Positions 1 to 11,729 are shown, numbered from the stretch's first letter. The stretch is DNA of 64,000 bases from Streptomyces sp. NBC_00190 (GCF_036203305.1 NZ_CP108131.1:8494001-8558000), one strand, 5' to 3'. The notes: generated from the letters alone by a model not told the origin. Made by a program: numbers and translations.

Positions 1-1881
1 GGCGGGCGGACCGAAGGCCCCGGAACCTGGATCGTCCTCACCGACGGCGTCGACGACCCGCTCGCGTGGTCCGTGCGCAACGCCCTGCATGACGCCGGCG
101 AGGAGTGCGCCCTCATCGCGGTCGGTACGACGACCGACGACGAGCTGTCCGCCGAGCTGCACCGCGCCATGAGGGCAACGGCTCACCCGTGCCGTGGAGT
201 GCTCCGGATCGCCCCGGCCACGGTGGCCGGGAATCCCGGTGCCCTGACTGCGCAGTCCCTCGAAGGCTGTCTCCGGCCGGCGCTGACGGTCATCCGGCAG
301 CTCGCCTCCTGGCAGGGGCCGTCCGCACCGCGCCTGTGGATCGCCACGACCGGTGCCCAGGCGGTGAGCGGGAAGCCTGCCGAGGATGCCGTTGCGCACA
401 GCGCCCTCTGGGGCTTCGGTCGCGTGGCGGCGCTCGAGCATCCCGAGGTCTGGGGCGGTCTCCTCGACCTCGACCCGGATGCGGGAGCCCCGGACGACCG
501 GGCGGGGATGCTGGTCGCGGAACTCCTCGACGGAGACGGCGAGGACCAGGTGGCGTTCCGGGGCGGGCGCCGCCACGTGGCGCGGCTGGCGCTCGCCGAC
601 GAGGTGATCAAGCCCGCCGGTGAGGACCTGATCCGCCCGGATGCGAGCTACCTGATCACTGGAGGGCTGGGCGGACTGGGTCTCACGGTCGCCCAGTGGC
701 TGGTTGCCGCCGGCGCCCGCCACCTGGTGCTGCTGGGCCGTCGCCCGGCCGACGCGGACGCCCGCAAGACGCTCGCGCGACTGACGGCGGCGGGTGCCTC
801 GGTGCACGTCCTGCAGGCCGATGTCACCGAGGCCGCCGAAGTGCGGGCCGTACTGAACCGTTTCGGGCGCGAGCTGCCCGGTCTGCGCGGCGTCATCCAC
901 GCGGCGGGCGTCCTCGACGACGGGACCCTGCTGCACCAGGACTGGGACCGGTTCGCGGGGGTTCTGGCCCCGAAGGTGCTGGGCGCGCATCACCTGGACG
1001 TGCTCACCCGGGAGCTTCCGCTCGACTTCTTCGTGCTCTTCTCGTCCTTCGTCGCGGTCCTCGGATCTCCCGGGCAGGGCGGCTACGCGGCGGCCAACGC
1101 CGCCCTCGACAGCCTGGCCCACCGGCGCAGGTCGCTGGGGCTGCCCGCCCTGAGCGTGAACTGGGGGCCGTGGGACGGCGTCGGAATGACGGCGGGCTCG
1201 GCGGCCGCGGCGCGGTTCCGGTGGAGCGAGCGCGGCGCCCGGACCATCGGCCGAGAAGCCGGCACGCGCCTGTTCGACCGGGTCCTGGCCTGCTCCTCAC
1301 CCCAGATCGGTGTGTTCTCGGTCGACTGGGAGGCGTACCGCGCATGGCTCCCTGCCGGGGCGCGGCGCGAACTGCTGGCCCTGGTCCATGACGAGGCCGG
1401 CAGCGGCACCGCGGCTGACGACCGGGATGCCCGGCTGTCGCTGCCCGCCCGGCTGGCGTCGCTGGATCCGGTCGACCGGCTGGAGCATCTCGTGACGCAC
1501 GTCGGCTCGCGTGCCGCCGGCATCCTCGGCTTCGCCGAGGGCCGCACGGTGGACCCGCAGACCGGCTTCTTCCAGCTCGGCATGGACTCACTGATGGCGA
1601 TCAGGTTCGTGGTACGGCTGCGCGAGGACTTCGGGGACCGGCTGCGTCTGCTCAGCACGCTGCCCATCGACCACCCGACGTGCGCGTCCCTCGCCGCCCA
1701 CCTGCTCGACCAGCTGGGGCTCGGCACGCCGCCGGACGCTGCCGACGCGACCGGGTCGGAACCGGACATCGACGAGGACCTGATGGCGGAGGTGGAGCGC
1801 CTCTCCGCTGCTGACGCGGCGAAATATCTCGACGAACTCATGGGCGCAGCCGAAGACCGAGGGGAGCAGACACATGAGTAG
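1..1881 (+). CDS. Modular type I polyketide synthase, C-terminal part (KR-ACP)
   Basis: The frame is open from base 1, so the gene starts outside the window; residues are counted from base 1. About residues 10-215 are the structural half of a ketoreductase. The catalytic half follows, with the NADPH loop GGLGGLG near residue 221, an LDD motif (B-type KR signature), and the active-site Tyr362 in GYAAANAALDSL. An ACP follows with LGMDSLMA; Ser530 should carry phosphopantetheine. The last 40 residues are acidic and helical, like a docking tail that hands the chain to the next PKS. Visible work: reduction of a beta-keto group to a hydroxyl, and chain carriage. The stop overlaps the next start by 8 bp. 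KS and AT domains presumably lie upstream. Confidence 0.93.
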   Translation, partial: GGRTEGPGTWIVLTDGVDDPLAWSVRNALHDAGEECALIAVGTTTDDELSAELHRAMRATAHPCRGVLRIAPATVAGNPGALTAQSLEGCLRPALTVIRQLASWQGPSAPRLWIATTGAQAVSGKPAEDAVAHSALWGFGRVAALEHPEVWGGLLDLDPDAGAPDDRAGMLVAELLDGDGEDQVAFRGGRRHVARLALADEVIKPAGEDLIRPDASYLITGGLGGLGLTVAQWLVAAGARHLVLLGRRPADADARKTLARLTAAGASVHVLQADVTEAAEVRAVLNRFGRELPGLRGVIHAAGVLDDGTLLHQDWDRFAGVLAPKVLGAHHLDVLTRELPLDFFVLFSSFVAVLGSPGQGGYAAANAALDSLAHRRRSLGLPALSVNWGPWDGVGMTAGSAAAARFRWSERGARTIGREAGTRLFDRVLACSSPQIGVFSVDWEAYRAWLPAGARRELLALVHDEAGSGTAADDRDARLSLPARLASLDPVDRLEHLVTHVGSRAAGILGFAEGRTVDPQTGFFQLGMDSLMAIRFVVRLREDFGDRLRLLSTLPIDHPTCASLAAHLLDQLGLGTPPDAADATGSEPDIDEDLMAEVERLSAADAAKYLDELMGAAEDRGEQTHE

Positions 1882-4800
1882 CATCACCGCCCGCATCGCC
1901 GCGCTGCCCGCGGCCCAGCGCGCCCTGCTGGAGGAGCGGCTGCGGCAGCGGCGGGAGTCGCCGGGCCCCGAGCCGATCGCCGTCGTGGGCATGGGATGCC
2001 GCTTCCCCGGTGGGGTCGGCGGCCCCGAGGCGTTCTGGACCCTGCTGAGGTCCGGGGCGGACGCGACGTCGACCGTGCCCGAGGGCCGCTGGGACGCCGA
2101 GCGGCTGCACGACCCGGAAGGCACCCGGCCGGGCACGGTCCGGACGACGCGCGGAGGCTTCCTCGACGACATCGACATCTTCGACGCGGAGTTCTTCGGC
2201 ATCTCGCCCCGTGAAGCGGAAACCCTCGATCCCCAGCACAGGCTGCTGCTGGAGGTCGCGTGGGACGCGCTGGAACACGCCGGACAGGCACCGGGAGCGC
2301 TCCAGGGAACCCAGACCGGCGTCTTCGTCGGCATCGGAATCGATGATTACAAGTCCCTGCAGACATCCGATCTCACGCGCATCGACGGGCACACCGGCAC
2401 CGGCAACCTCTTCTGCGCGGCACCTGGACGCATTTCCTACGTGCTGGGCCTTCGCGGGCCGTCCCTCGCCGTCGACACGGGCTGCTCCTCATCACTGGTG
2501 ACCGTGCACCTGGCTATGCAGAGCCTGCGCTCCGGTGAATGTGACCTGGCGCTCGCGGGAGGCGTCAACGTGATGGTGTCCCCGGAGATGACCGTCTTCC
2601 TCTCCCAGGCGGGCGTGCTGTCCCCGGGAGGGCGCAGCCGGGCGTTCGACGCCTCCGCCGACGGCTACGCACGCGGTGAGGGAGCCGGGCTCGTCGTACT
2701 CAAGCGGTTGTCGGACGCCGAAGCCGCAGGGGACGAGGTGCTGGCCGTCCTCCGGGGCTCCGCGGTGAACCACGGCGGCCGCAGCAGTGGTCTCACCGTC
2801 CCGAACGGCAGCGCGCAGAGGGAGCTGGTGACCCGCGCCCTGGCGGTGAGTCAGGTGGCTCCGGCCGACATCGACTACGTGGAGACCCACGGCACCGGAA
2901 CGTCGCTGGGCGACCCCATAGAGGCGAACGCGCTCGGATCCGTTCTCCGGGAGGGGCGAGCAGCGGACAGACCGCTCCTCATGGGCACGGTCAAGACGAA
3001 CATCGGGCACCTGGAGGCGGCGGCGGGGATCGCCGGACTGATGAAGGTGGTGCTGGCGCTGCGTGCCGAGGAGATCCCGGCCAGCCTCCACCTGCACGAA
3101 CGCAACCCCCAGATCTCCTGGGACGACCTCCTGCTGGACGTACCGGTCGACGCCGCGCCATGGCGACGGAGCGGTCGTCGCAGGCTGGCCGGTGTCAGTT
3201 CCTTCGGGGTCGGCGGGACCAACGCGCACGTGATCGTCGAAGAGGCTCCGCCGCGCACCGCGCCGCGGGGCGGGGAAAAGGACCGGCCGGTCCACCCGGT
3301 CGCGTTGTCGGCCAAGGACGAGCCCGCCCTGCGCCGGCTCGTGCAGCGCTACCGACGCCACCTCGAACGCCATCCGGAGCTCTCCCTGGCGGATGTGGCG
3401 CACTCCACGAACACCGGGCGTACGCACTTCGGCCGCCGTCTGTTCTTCGTGGCAGCGGACACCGAAGACCTGCGGGCGCAACTCACCGCCTGGGAAGAAC
3501 GACCGGCCCCGGCGCCGGCCCCGGCCCGCACGCCCGGCAGCACCCCGCGGACCGCGTTCCTCTTCACCGGACAGGGCGCGCAGCACTTCGGCATGGGTGA
3601 CGGACTGTACGCCACCCAGCCGGTCTTCCGGCAGGCGATCGACACCTGCGCCGGGCTGCTCCGTGACCGGTACGGATGGTCCCTCGTGGACGTCCTCTAC
3701 GGAGAGGACGCCGACCGCTCGCTGATCGACCGCACGGGATACGCCCAGCCGGCTCTCTTCGCCGTCGCCTACGCGCTGGCGTCCATGTGGAAGGCCTGGG
3801 GCGTCACGCCGTCCGCCGTGCTCGGCCACAGCGTGGGGGAGATCGCGGGTGCCTGCGTGGCCGGCGTCCTGCGGCTGGAGGACGCGCTGAGGCTGGTCGC
3901 CGAGCGAGGCCGGCTCATGCAGGAGCTTCCCGACGGCGGAGGGATGGCTGCTGTCCAGGCGGACGAGCCGACCGTGTCCGCGATGCTGGCTCCCTACGCG
4001 GGCCGGCTGTCCGTGGCAGCGGTGAACAGCCCGACGCAGACGGTCGTGTCAGGCTCCGCGGAGGCCCTGGACGCCCTGATCGCGTCCCTGCGCGGCAGCG
4101 GTACCGGCGCTCGTCGGCTCAACACCTCCCACGCCTTCCATTCCGCGTCCATGGATCCGGTGCTGGAGCCCTTCGGGGACGTGGTCGCGGGCATCCCGCA
4201 CCGGCCCGGGCGTACGCCGGTCATCTCCACGGTCACGGGTCGGCAGGTCACCGGCGAGGAGATGGGACGCCACGACTACTGGGGCCGGAACGTCCGCCGG
4301 ACGGTGCGCTTCCTCCCCGCCCTGCGTGCGCTGCTGGAACGGCGGTTCGACGCGGTGGTGGAGATCGGCCCCGAACCCGTCCTCGCCCGTCTCGTCCGCA
4401 AGGAGGGCCTGGACCCGCAAGGGGACCGGCCGTGGCTGGCTTCGCTGTCCCGGCACCGTGACGACTGGCGACAGGTGCTGGAGAGCCTGGGCAGCCTCTA
4501 CACGGCCGGCGCGGACATCGACTGGCACGCGGTGGACGCCGGGTTCACCAGGAACCGGGTGGCGCTGCCGACCTACCCGTTCGCACGGCAACGGTACTGG
4601 AGGGACACCCGGCAGACCGGCGGTCCGCCTCAAGCCCGGGAAGCCGCGTTCCCCGGAGAGCGGCTCCGCTCACCCGCGCTCCGGGACACGGTGTACCGGA
4701 ACCGGTTCACCTCCCACTCCCCGGCGTTCCTCGCGGATCACGTGCTCTTCGGCACCGTCGTGGCGCCCGGAGCCTCCCACCTGGCGATGGCCCTCGCGGC

Positions 4801-7459
4801 CGCGACGGAGGGGCGCGAGGGTGCAGGCGTCCTGCTCGACGGCGTCTCCTTCCCGCAGGCCCTGGCCCTCGACGCCGAAGGCAGAGAGGTCCAGCTCGTC
4901 ATCGAGGGCGACGACGAGACGCTGCCCCGGGGCTTCCGCGTGGTCAGCGCCCCTGCGGGAACGGCGGAGCCGCATGCCTGGACCACGCACGCCACCGGCA
5001 CCGTACGTACGGTGCCGGCGTCTGGGGAGTCCGACACCGGACCGGAGGCACCCACGCCGAGCGAGCTGCGGGCCCGCGGAGCCGGGCAGTTCGACGGTGC
5101 CGGCCTCTACGCCGCGATGCGTGACTCCGGTGCCGATCTCGGTCCGGGATTCCGCTACATCAGCGAGGTGGTGGGCCACCGCGCCGAGGCGCTGGTCCGC
5201 ATGGACACCCCGGCGCCACGGGATCCGGGCGGCCGCTACGTCGTGCACCCCGGCCTGGTCGACGCATGCGTGCAGGCGGTGGTGGCCATGGTCTGGTCGG
5301 CCACCGGGGAACGCGAAGAGCTGGGCCTGCGGGTACCCATCCGCATGGACCAGGTGCGCTTCCACCAGGCACCGCCTGCCGGGACGCTGTGGTGCCACGT
5401 CACGGAGCGCCGGGCGGACAGCCCGGACGACGACACGGTCGTCGCCGACCTCGTGCTGCGCACCGCGGATCACCGGAAGGTCCTCGAGATCGACGGACTG
5501 TGGCTGCGCCGTGTGCCGGGCGACGCCCTGCTGCGCCCGGCCGACAGCGGTATCCACCAGAAGACCACGATCAGGCAGCTGACCTGGACGGCCACCGGCC
5601 CGGCGCCGGCCGGTGGCACGGCGCCCGAGGCCGAATGGATCGTCTTCGCCGACCGTGGCGGTGTCGGCGCCGCGCTGGCCTCCCGGCTGCGCGCGGACGG
5701 GCATCCCGTCACCGTGGTCGAGCCGGACGCCGCGGCCGCTTCCGCCGGGGGCGACGGGACCTTAGCACTCGTGCCCGAGTGGACCCACCCAGGCCGGCCC
5801 GGGAAGGTGGCGTTCCTGTGGGGGCTCGACGAGCCCGAAGGTGATCTCACCGCGGAGTCTCTCGACGAAGTCCAGCGCACGGGTTCGGCCGCGTTGATGA
5901 CGGTCCTGCAGGGGCTGGCCGCTGCCGGGACGGACGCGACGGTGCTGGTCGCGACACGCGGAGTGCACCGGGTGACGCAGGGGCCGGTCCGGGTCGCCCA
6001 CGCCCCGCTGTGGGGCCTCGCCGCCATAGCCAATGCCGAGAACCCCGAGGTACGCAGCCTCCTGGTCGACCTCGACCCACGTGCGCAGGCACCGGAGCGT
6101 GAGGCCGAATGGCTGCACGCGGAGGCGGGCCGGGGCATCGGCGACGGCGAGCACGTCTCCTTCCGGGACGGGCGGCGGCACCTCGCCCGGCCGACGCCCT
6201 GGCTGCCCCCTCGCGGGGCCGGTCGGGCCGACCGGCCGCTGAGCCCGGACGGGACGTACCTGGTGACCGGAGGACTCGGCGCACTGGGCCTGCACACGGC
6301 CCGCTGGCTGGTGGAACGCGGGGCTCGGAACCTCACCCTGATCGGGCGCCGGGAACCTTCGGCGGCCGCGCGCCGGGCGATCCGTGCCTGGGAGCTGTCA
6401 GGCGTCCGGGTCGCGACCCGCAGCGTCGACGTCTCGGACCGCCTGGCCCTACAGTGGGTCCTCACCGAGCTGGATGACTTCATGCCACCGCTGCGCGGCG
6501 TGGTCCACGCGGCCGGCGTCCTGGACGACGGCAGCCTGCAACGGCAGGACCCCGGCCGGCTCCGCTCGGTGATGGCACCGAAGACACGCGGTGCCTGGAA
6601 CCTCCATGTGCTCACCCAGGACCGGGACCTGGACTTCTTCGTCCTCTACTCTTCCGCCGCTGCCCTGATGGGATCCCGGGGCCAGAGCGGCTACGCCGCC
6701 GCGAACGCCTTCCTCGACGCCCTCGCACACCACCGGCAGCACAACGGGCTTCCCGGTACCAGCATCGCCTGGGGGCCCTGGAGCGGGGAGGGCATGGTCG
6801 CCACCCTCGACGCGGCCTCCAAACGGAGGCTGGCGGCGCTCGGATTCGAACTGCTCGATCCGGAGGCCGCGTTCCGGGCCCTCGCGGACGTGCTGCGGGC
6901 CGGGGCAGCGCACGCCTACATCCTGGCGGGGAAGCACACGGGCGGAGCAGCTGGGGGGCCGCGTCCGGCGCAGGACGGGTCTGCCGCCCGGCAGTCCGTC
7001 TACGCCCGCCCCGCCGCCCTCGGAGCCGCGAATCCGCCGCGCGACGACACGGAGGCGGCCCTCGTCGCCATCTGGGAGTCGCTGCTCGGCATCCACCCGA
7101 TCGGCGTGGACGACAACTACTTCGAACTGGGAGGCGATTCCATCACCAGCATCCGGATCACCAGCAAGGCGAAGCAGGCCGGCATCAGACTCACCGAGGC
7201 CGACGTCTTCGCACACCCGACCGTGGCGGCCCTGGCCCGGACCGCACGGCCCATGGCGCCGCCGGCCGATGACGGTCCCGTGCGGGACGGCCGGACGGTG
7301 GCGGAACCGGCCGACGCCGGTTTTCCGGGTGTCCCGCTTGCCGCGGACGACCTGCGGCGGCTGATGGCCAAGATCGAGGCGACCGCCGAAAAGGAAGGCG
7401 GCCCGCCGGAAGAGCGCACCGATCGGATCGGCGGCAGCACGGGAAGGCGGAGCCGGTGA
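1874..7459 (+). CDS. Type I polyketide synthase module, KS-AT-DH-KR-carrier protein
   Basis: This 1861-residue protein is one complete extension module. A short helical N-terminus precedes the KS (about 33-460), with nucleophile Cys204 in DTGCSSS and the His motifs in THGTGT and [10 protein letters not shown]. The AT (about 550-880) has Ser653 in GHSVGE and HAFH near residue 753; both point to malonyl-CoA. A dehydratase follows, with His956 in an HxxxGxxxxP motif and Asp1130 in GLVDACVQ. The KR (about 1280-1680) has [10 protein letters not shown] (B-type) and Tyr1607. The carrier protein has Ser1756 in LGGDSITS, a form common where a PKS feeds an NRPS. Expected outcome: one malonyl extension reduced to an alkene. 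The stop overlaps the NRPS GTG start by 4 bp. Confidence 0.95.
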   Translation: MSSITARIAALPAAQRALLEERLRQRRESPGPEPIAVVGMGCRFPGGVGGPEAFWTLLRSGADATSTVPEGRWDAERLHDPEGTRPGTVRTTRGGFLDDIDIFDAEFFGISPREAETLDPQHRLLLEVAWDALEHAGQAPGALQGTQTGVFVGIGIDDYKSLQTSDLTRIDGHTGTGNLFCAAPGRISYVLGLRGPSLAVDTGCSSSLVTVHLAMQSLRSGECDLALAGGVNVMVSPEMTVFLSQAGVLSPGGRSRAFDASADGYARGEGAGLVVLKRLSDAEAAGDEVLAVLRGSAVNHGGRSSGLTVPNGSAQRELVTRALAVSQVAPADIDYVETHGTGTSLGDPIEANALGSVLREGRAADRPLLMGTVKTNIGHLEAAAGIAGLMKVVLALRAEEIPASLHLHERNPQISWDDLLLDVPVDAAPWRRSGRRRLAGVSSFGVGGTNAHVIVEEAPPRTAPRGGEKDRPVHPVALSAKDEPALRRLVQRYRRHLERHPELSLADVAHSTNTGRTHFGRRLFFVAADTEDLRAQLTAWEERPAPAPAPARTPGSTPRTAFLFTGQGAQHFGMGDGLYATQPVFRQAIDTCAGLLRDRYGWSLVDVLYGEDADRSLIDRTGYAQPALFAVAYALASMWKAWGVTPSAVLGHSVGEIAGACVAGVLRLEDALRLVAERGRLMQELPDGGGMAAVQADEPTVSAMLAPYAGRLSVAAVNSPTQTVVSGSAEALDALIASLRGSGTGARRLNTSHAFHSASMDPVLEPFGDVVAGIPHRPGRTPVISTVTGRQVTGEEMGRHDYWGRNVRRTVRFLPALRALLERRFDAVVEIGPEPVLARLVRKEGLDPQGDRPWLASLSRHRDDWRQVLESLGSLYTAGADIDWHAVDAGFTRNRVALPTYPFARQRYWRDTRQTGGPPQAREAAFPGERLRSPALRDTVYRNRFTSHSPAFLADHVLFGTVVAPGASHLAMALAAATEGREGAGVLLDGVSFPQALALDAEGREVQLVIEGDDETLPRGFRVVSAPAGTAEPHAWTTHATGTVRTVPASGESDTGPEAPTPSELRARGAGQFDGAGLYAAMRDSGADLGPGFRYISEVVGHRAEALVRMDTPAPRDPGGRYVVHPGLVDACVQAVVAMVWSATGEREELGLRVPIRMDQVRFHQAPPAGTLWCHVTERRADSPDDDTVVADLVLRTADHRKVLEIDGLWLRRVPGDALLRPADSGIHQKTTIRQLTWTATGPAPAGGTAPEAEWIVFADRGGVGAALASRLRADGHPVTVVEPDAAAASAGGDGTLALVPEWTHPGRPGKVAFLWGLDEPEGDLTAESLDEVQRTGSAALMTVLQGLAAAGTDATVLVATRGVHRVTQGPVRVAHAPLWGLAAIANAENPEVRSLLVDLDPRAQAPEREAEWLHAEAGRGIGDGEHVSFRDGRRHLARPTPWLPPRGAGRADRPLSPDGTYLVTGGLGALGLHTARWLVERGARNLTLIGRREPSAAARRAIRAWELSGVRVATRSVDVSDRLALQWVLTELDDFMPPLRGVVHAAGVLDDGSLQRQDPGRLRSVMAPKTRGAWNLHVLTQDRDLDFFVLYSSAAALMGSRGQSGYAAANAFLDALAHHRQHNGLPGTSIAWGPWSGEGMVATLDAASKRRLAALGFELLDPEAAFRALADVLRAGAAHAYILAGKHTGGAAGGPRPAQDGSAARQSVYARPAALGAANPPRDDTEAALVAIWESLLGIHPIGVDDNYFELGGDSITSIRITSKAKQAGIRLTEADVFAHPTVAALARTARPMAPPADDGPVRDGRTVAEPADAGFPGVPLAADDLRRLMAKIEATAEKEGGPPEERTDRIGGSTGRRSR

Positions 7460-10400
7460 CCGGGCACATCGAGGGCATCCATCCACTCGCGCCCATGCAG
7501 CAGGGGCTGCTGTTCCACACGATCCTCGACCCGGGCGCGTCCTTCTACGTCGATCAGGTGATCCAGACCCTGGACGGCGACCTGGACCCCGCAGTGCTGG
7601 AGCAGGCCTGGCAGCGCGCCATCGACCGTCATGGCGTGCTGCGGTCCTCCTACCACTGGGAGGGCCTGGACGAGCCCGTGCAGGTGCTGCACCCCAGGAG
7701 TACCGCTCGCATCGACCGGTACGACTGGCAGGACACGGGATCCGACGACGACGTCCGGGCGCGACTGGAGGAGTTCCTGCGCGGCGACCGGCGCTCCGGG
7801 TTCGATCTGGATCGTGCGCCGCTTTTCCGGCTCAGCCTCGTCCGCGTCGACGAGAAGCGGCACGTGTTCGTCTTCCGCTACCACCACATCCTGCTGGACG
7901 CCTGGTCGGCTCTGATGCTGCTGGAGGAGGTGCTGTCGTCCTACGACAGCCTGGTGCGGGGGGAGGCGCTCGTCACGTCGGCCGTTCGCCCCTACCAGGA
8001 CTACGTCGAATGGCTGCGCCGTCAGGACATGGGCCGGGCCGAGGAGTTCTGGAGCCGCGAGCTGGCGGGCTTCGAGGAGCCGACACCGATCACGGTGGGG
8101 GGCACGGGCGCAGGAGCGGCCGGCGGTTCGGGCACAGCGGCCGGCGGGGGCACCGACCGGGAGAACCCGGAGGCGTCCCTGGTGCTCGGCGAGGAGACCG
8201 GCGACGCGCTGCGCCGGCTGGCACGCGAGCACCGGATCACCCTCGGCACGGTGCTGCAGACGGCCTGGGGCCTGCTGCTGAGCCGGTACAGCGGGCAGCA
8301 GGAGGTCGTCTTCGGGACCACCATGACGCACCGTCCCACGGAGCTGGACGGCATCGAGGAGACCCTCGGCCTGTTCATCAACACGCTGCCGCTGCGGGTG
8401 CGGCTGCCCTCGGACTCACCGTTCTCCGAGGCGTGCGCCCGGACGCAGCAGCTGCAGACGAAGGTGAAGGCCTTCGCGGCCAGCCCGCTGGCGAGCGTCC
8501 AGCAGTGGAGCGACGTCCCCCCGGGTGCACCGCTGTTCGAAAGCATCATGACGGTGCTCAACGTGCCGAGGATCTCGAACCTGGGCCGGCGCAGCGGAGA
8601 ACTCGACGTCCGCAACGGCGAATACCGCTATCGCACCAACTACCCCCTGACCGTCCTCGTGGTCCCCGCCCAGGAGCTCACCCTGCGCATCGGGTACGAC
8701 AGGGACAGGTTCGACGCCGGCACCGTCGAGCGGATGCTCGGGCACCTCAGGACGATCCTGGAGACGGTGGCCGACGACTTCCAGGTCCGTGTCCGGGACG
8801 TCCCCCTGCTGACCCGCGAGGAAGAGCGGTCACTGGCCGACTGGAACGACACCGCGGCCGCGGCGGAACCCCTGCTCTGCGCGCATCACCTGGTGGAGCG
8901 GCAGGTCGGGCTCTCGCCGGACTCGCAGGCCCTCGTCTTCGGCGCCGAGGAGCTGTCATACCGGCAGCTGGACGAACGCGCGAACCAGCTGGCCCGCCTG
9001 CTGCAGGAACACGGCGTCGGCCCCGAGTCCCGCGTAGGACTCTGCATGGAGCGTTCCACCGACCTCGTGGTCGCCATGCTGGGTGTGCTCAAGGCCGGCG
9101 GCGCCTTCGTGCCGCTCGACCCCGCCTACCCGCAGGACCGCCTCGCCTTCATGGGCGAGGACGCCCGGCTGGCGCTGCTGCTGACCAGCAGCACGGTGCA
9201 CGGGCGGCTTCCCCGCCTCGGTGTCCCCGGCATCCTGCTGGACGAGCAACGCGAGTCGCTCGACCGTCTGAGTACGGCTCCGCTACACAGCGGCGCACGC
9301 CCCGGGAACCTCGCCTACGTCATCTACACCTCGGGCTCGACCGGCCGGCCCAAGGGCGCTGAGATCACCCATGAAGGCCTGGTCAACAGCTGCCTCGCGC
9401 AGGTGGACGCGTTCGGCCTGGGCCCCGGGGACCGGGTGCTCCAATGGGCGTCGGCCAGCTTCGACGCCTCGGTGTTCGAAGTCTTCCTCGCGCTGAACGT
9501 GGGAGCCGTCCTGTGCCTGGCCTCCCAGCAGGACGTCATGCCGGGACCCGGCCTGGCCGACCTCCTCGCCCGCGAGCGGATCACCAGCCTCACCATCCCG
9601 CCGTCGGCCCTGGCAGCCCTTCCGCCGGAGGCGTCCGCAGGCCTGCCGGCACTGCGGAGCATCGTTCTCGCGGGCGAACCCCTGCCCCGGCTCCTGCTGG
9701 AGCGGTGGGCACCGGGACGGCGGATATTCAACGTGTACGGGCACACGGAGACGAGCATCTGGGCCACGGTCGAGGAGTGCCGGACCGACGGGACAGCTCC
9801 CTCCGTCGGGAGGCCGGTCCGCGGCATCCGGATCCACCTCCTCGACCACTGCGGCCAGCCCGTACCGGTCGGAGTTCCCGGTGAGCTGTACCTCGGCGGC
9901 ACCGGAGTCGGCCGGGGCTACCTCAACCGGCCGGGGCTCACCGCGGAGCGCTTTCAGCCGGACCCGTTCTCCGCGTCGCCCGGGGGCCGTCTGTACCGGA
10001 GCGGCGACGTGCTGTGCAGACGCCCCGACGGCCGGCTCGACTTCGTGGGACGGGTGGACCGGCAGGCCAAGATCCGGGGCCTGCGCATCGAGACGGGCGA
10101 GGTGGAGAGCGCCCTGCGAGCCCATCCGGAGGTACGCGACGCGCTGGTCGAGGTGCGCGACGGCGCCGACGGAACCGCGACCGACCGCAGGCTCGTGGCC
10201 TACCTGCTGCTGCGACCGGACCCCGTCGGGCCCCCGGAGGACTGGCGGGTCTTCCTCCAGGCCACCCTGCCCGACTACATGGTGCCGGACTCCTTCGTCC
10301 CGTTGGACTCCTTCCCGCTGACCTCGAACGGCAAGCTCGACCTCGCGGCCCTCCCGGCACCCCGGCCCGTGGCAACGGTCGCCCGCACGGCTCCCCGCAA

Positions 10401-10650
10401 CCCCAGGGAGGAACGGGTCGCCGAACTCTGGGCGCAGGCGCTGGGACTGGACGGCATCGGCGTGCACGACGACTTCTTCGCGGCCGGCGGGAACTCCATC
10501 AAAGCGACCCGGATCGTCGCCAGGATGCGCGAGGAGTGGCAGGTGGACCTGTCCGTGAGGGCGGTGCTGGAAGGCAGGACCGTCGAGGGCTGCACCGCCG
10601 CGTTGGCCGAGGCGCTGGCGGCCCGCACGGACGAGCCCGCGACCATCTGA
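7456..10650 (+). CDS. Non-ribosomal peptide synthetase module, C-A-PCP
   Basis: A 1064-residue single module. The condensation domain (about 1-440) has HHILLDAWS at residues 143-151, so the usual HHxxxDG has Ala for Gly while the second His and the Asp remain. The adenylation domain (about 460-965) has YTSGSTGRPKG from Tyr624, the unusual A5 sequence NVYGHTETS (normally GPTE), YRSGD, and Lys960 in the A10 motif SNGKLDL. The PCP has Ser1014 in GGNSIKA. Hand alignment to GrsA gives the pocket D-A-F-S-V-A-V-I-W-K, which I cannot assign to a known substrate. It should join the acyl chain from the upstream PKS to an amino acid. There is no fused thioesterase, so release needs another protein. The GTG start overlaps the upstream stop. 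Confidence 0.94.
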   Translation: MTGHIEGIHPLAPMQQGLLFHTILDPGASFYVDQVIQTLDGDLDPAVLEQAWQRAIDRHGVLRSSYHWEGLDEPVQVLHPRSTARIDRYDWQDTGSDDDVRARLEEFLRGDRRSGFDLDRAPLFRLSLVRVDEKRHVFVFRYHHILLDAWSALMLLEEVLSSYDSLVRGEALVTSAVRPYQDYVEWLRRQDMGRAEEFWSRELAGFEEPTPITVGGTGAGAAGGSGTAAGGGTDRENPEASLVLGEETGDALRRLAREHRITLGTVLQTAWGLLLSRYSGQQEVVFGTTMTHRPTELDGIEETLGLFINTLPLRVRLPSDSPFSEACARTQQLQTKVKAFAASPLASVQQWSDVPPGAPLFESIMTVLNVPRISNLGRRSGELDVRNGEYRYRTNYPLTVLVVPAQELTLRIGYDRDRFDAGTVERMLGHLRTILETVADDFQVRVRDVPLLTREEERSLADWNDTAAAAEPLLCAHHLVERQVGLSPDSQALVFGAEELSYRQLDERANQLARLLQEHGVGPESRVGLCMERSTDLVVAMLGVLKAGGAFVPLDPAYPQDRLAFMGEDARLALLLTSSTVHGRLPRLGVPGILLDEQRESLDRLSTAPLHSGARPGNLAYVIYTSGSTGRPKGAEITHEGLVNSCLAQVDAFGLGPGDRVLQWASASFDASVFEVFLALNVGAVLCLASQQDVMPGPGLADLLARERITSLTIPPSALAALPPEASAGLPALRSIVLAGEPLPRLLLERWAPGRRIFNVYGHTETSIWATVEECRTDGTAPSVGRPVRGIRIHLLDHCGQPVPVGVPGELYLGGTGVGRGYLNRPGLTAERFQPDPFSASPGGRLYRSGDVLCRRPDGRLDFVGRVDRQAKIRGLRIETGEVESALRAHPEVRDALVEVRDGADGTATDRRLVAYLLLRPDPVGPPEDWRVFLQATLPDYMVPDSFVPLDSFPLTSNGKLDLAALPAPRPVATVARTAPRNPREERVAELWAQALGLDGIGVHDDFFAAGGNSIKATRIVARMREEWQVDLSVRAVLEGRTVEGCTAALAEALAARTDEPATI

Positions 10651-10704
10651 GCTCCGCCGAACCGCGAACTCCCCATCTGAGCCACACCGTCCTGAGGAGG
10701 ACCC

Positions 10705-10920
10705 GTGCACACCCCTGCCGAAGCCCCGTCCGACGCCTTCGCCGTCGTCGTCAACGAGGAGACGCAGTTCTCGATCTGGCCCGACGGACGTACCCCGCCG
10801 CCCGGCTGGCACACCACCGGGTTCCGCGGAACCCGGCACGAGTGCGTCGCACACATCGAAGAGACCTGGACCGACATGCTCCCGCGCAGCCTGCGGACCG
10901 CGCCGGAAGGTACGCGATGA
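10705..10920 (+). CDS. MbtH-like NRPS accessory protein
   Basis: A 71-residue protein with the family signature: NEETQFSIWPDG, then PPPGW, then HECVAHIEETWTDMLP. MbtH proteins bind adenylation domains and are often needed for their folding or activity, so the partners here are probably the two A domains of this cluster. The GTG start follows a strong GAGGAGG site ending 4 bases upstream. It lies 54 bases after the NRPS gene, and its stop overlaps the ATG of the next thioesterase gene (ATGA), which suggests translational coupling. Confidence 0.95.
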   Translation: MHTPAEAPSDAFAVVVNEETQFSIWPDGRTPPPGWHTTGFRGTRHECVAHIEETWTDMLPRSLRTAPEGTR

Positions 10921-11729
10921 CCCCGGGGGCGGCCGGCTCCGAGCCCTGGTTCCCCTTCGGCGTGCCCGACCTCGACGCCCCGCTGAGGGTGTTCTGCCTG
11001 CCGTACGCGGGCGGCGGCGCCGGCCTCTACCGTTCCTGGCAGCAGCGCGCCGCTGCGGGCGCCGCCCTCGCGCCGGTTCAGCTTCCGGGCCGCGAGACCC
11101 GCTTGCGCGAGCCACCCGTGGAGGACTTCGAAACCCTCGTCACGCGCCTGGCCGGCGCCCTGGGTCCGTGGACCGGCGACCGCTACGCGCTCTTCGGGCA
11201 CAGCATGGGCGGTCTGCTCGCCCACGAACTCGCGTACCGGCTCGAAGAGCTGACGGGAAGGCCGCCCGAACTGCTGGCCGTCTCCGCCTGCGCCGCGCCC
11301 GAGCTGGAGCGCCCCCGTCCGGCCATCCATCAACTGCCGCGGGAGGAGTTCGTAGCCGAGCTGCGCCGTCTCGAGGGCACCCCTGCGGAGGTGCTCGAGG
11401 ACGACGAGCTGCTCGACCTGTGCATCCCCCGCATCCGCGCCGACTTCGCCGTACTGGCCAGCCACCGCCATCGCCCCCGGGCGCCGCTGAACTCGCGGAT
11501 CACCGCGTTCTGCGGGACCCGCGACCCGCAGATTCCGGTCTGGTCCATGGAGGCCTGGCGCGGACACACCACCAGGGACTTCCGGTTGCACCTGATGGAC
11601 GACGACCACTTCTTCATCCACCGGCACGAAGCAGCGGTCTTCCAGCACCTCGTGGACGGCGTCCGCGCGGTGCTGGGGGACGAGGCGGCCGGTGTCACCT
11701 CCCGACCCGACGAACGGACTTCCCGATGA
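10917..11729 (+). CDS. Type II thioesterase
   Basis: A 270-residue alpha/beta hydrolase of the discrete thioesterase family. It begins with the typical LRVFCLPYAGGGAGLYRSW block, has nucleophile Ser96 in GHSMGG, and ends with a His in DDDHFFIH. Such enzymes remove wrong or stalled acyl groups from carrier proteins, so this one is probably a proofreading partner of the PKS/NRPS. I chose the ATG that overlaps the MbtH stop by four bases; longer upstream readings run into the MbtH gene in another frame. The stop overlaps the ATG of the radical SAM gene. Confidence 0.93.
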   Translation: MTPGAAGSEPWFPFGVPDLDAPLRVFCLPYAGGGAGLYRSWQQRAAAGAALAPVQLPGRETRLREPPVEDFETLVTRLAGALGPWTGDRYALFGHSMGGLLAHELAYRLEELTGRPPELLAVSACAAPELERPRPAIHQLPREEFVAELRRLEGTPAEVLEDDELLDLCIPRIRADFAVLASHRHRPRAPLNSRITAFCGTRDPQIPVWSMEAWRGHTTRDFRLHLMDDDHFFIHRHEAAVFQHLVDGVRAVLGDEAAGVTSRPDERTSR

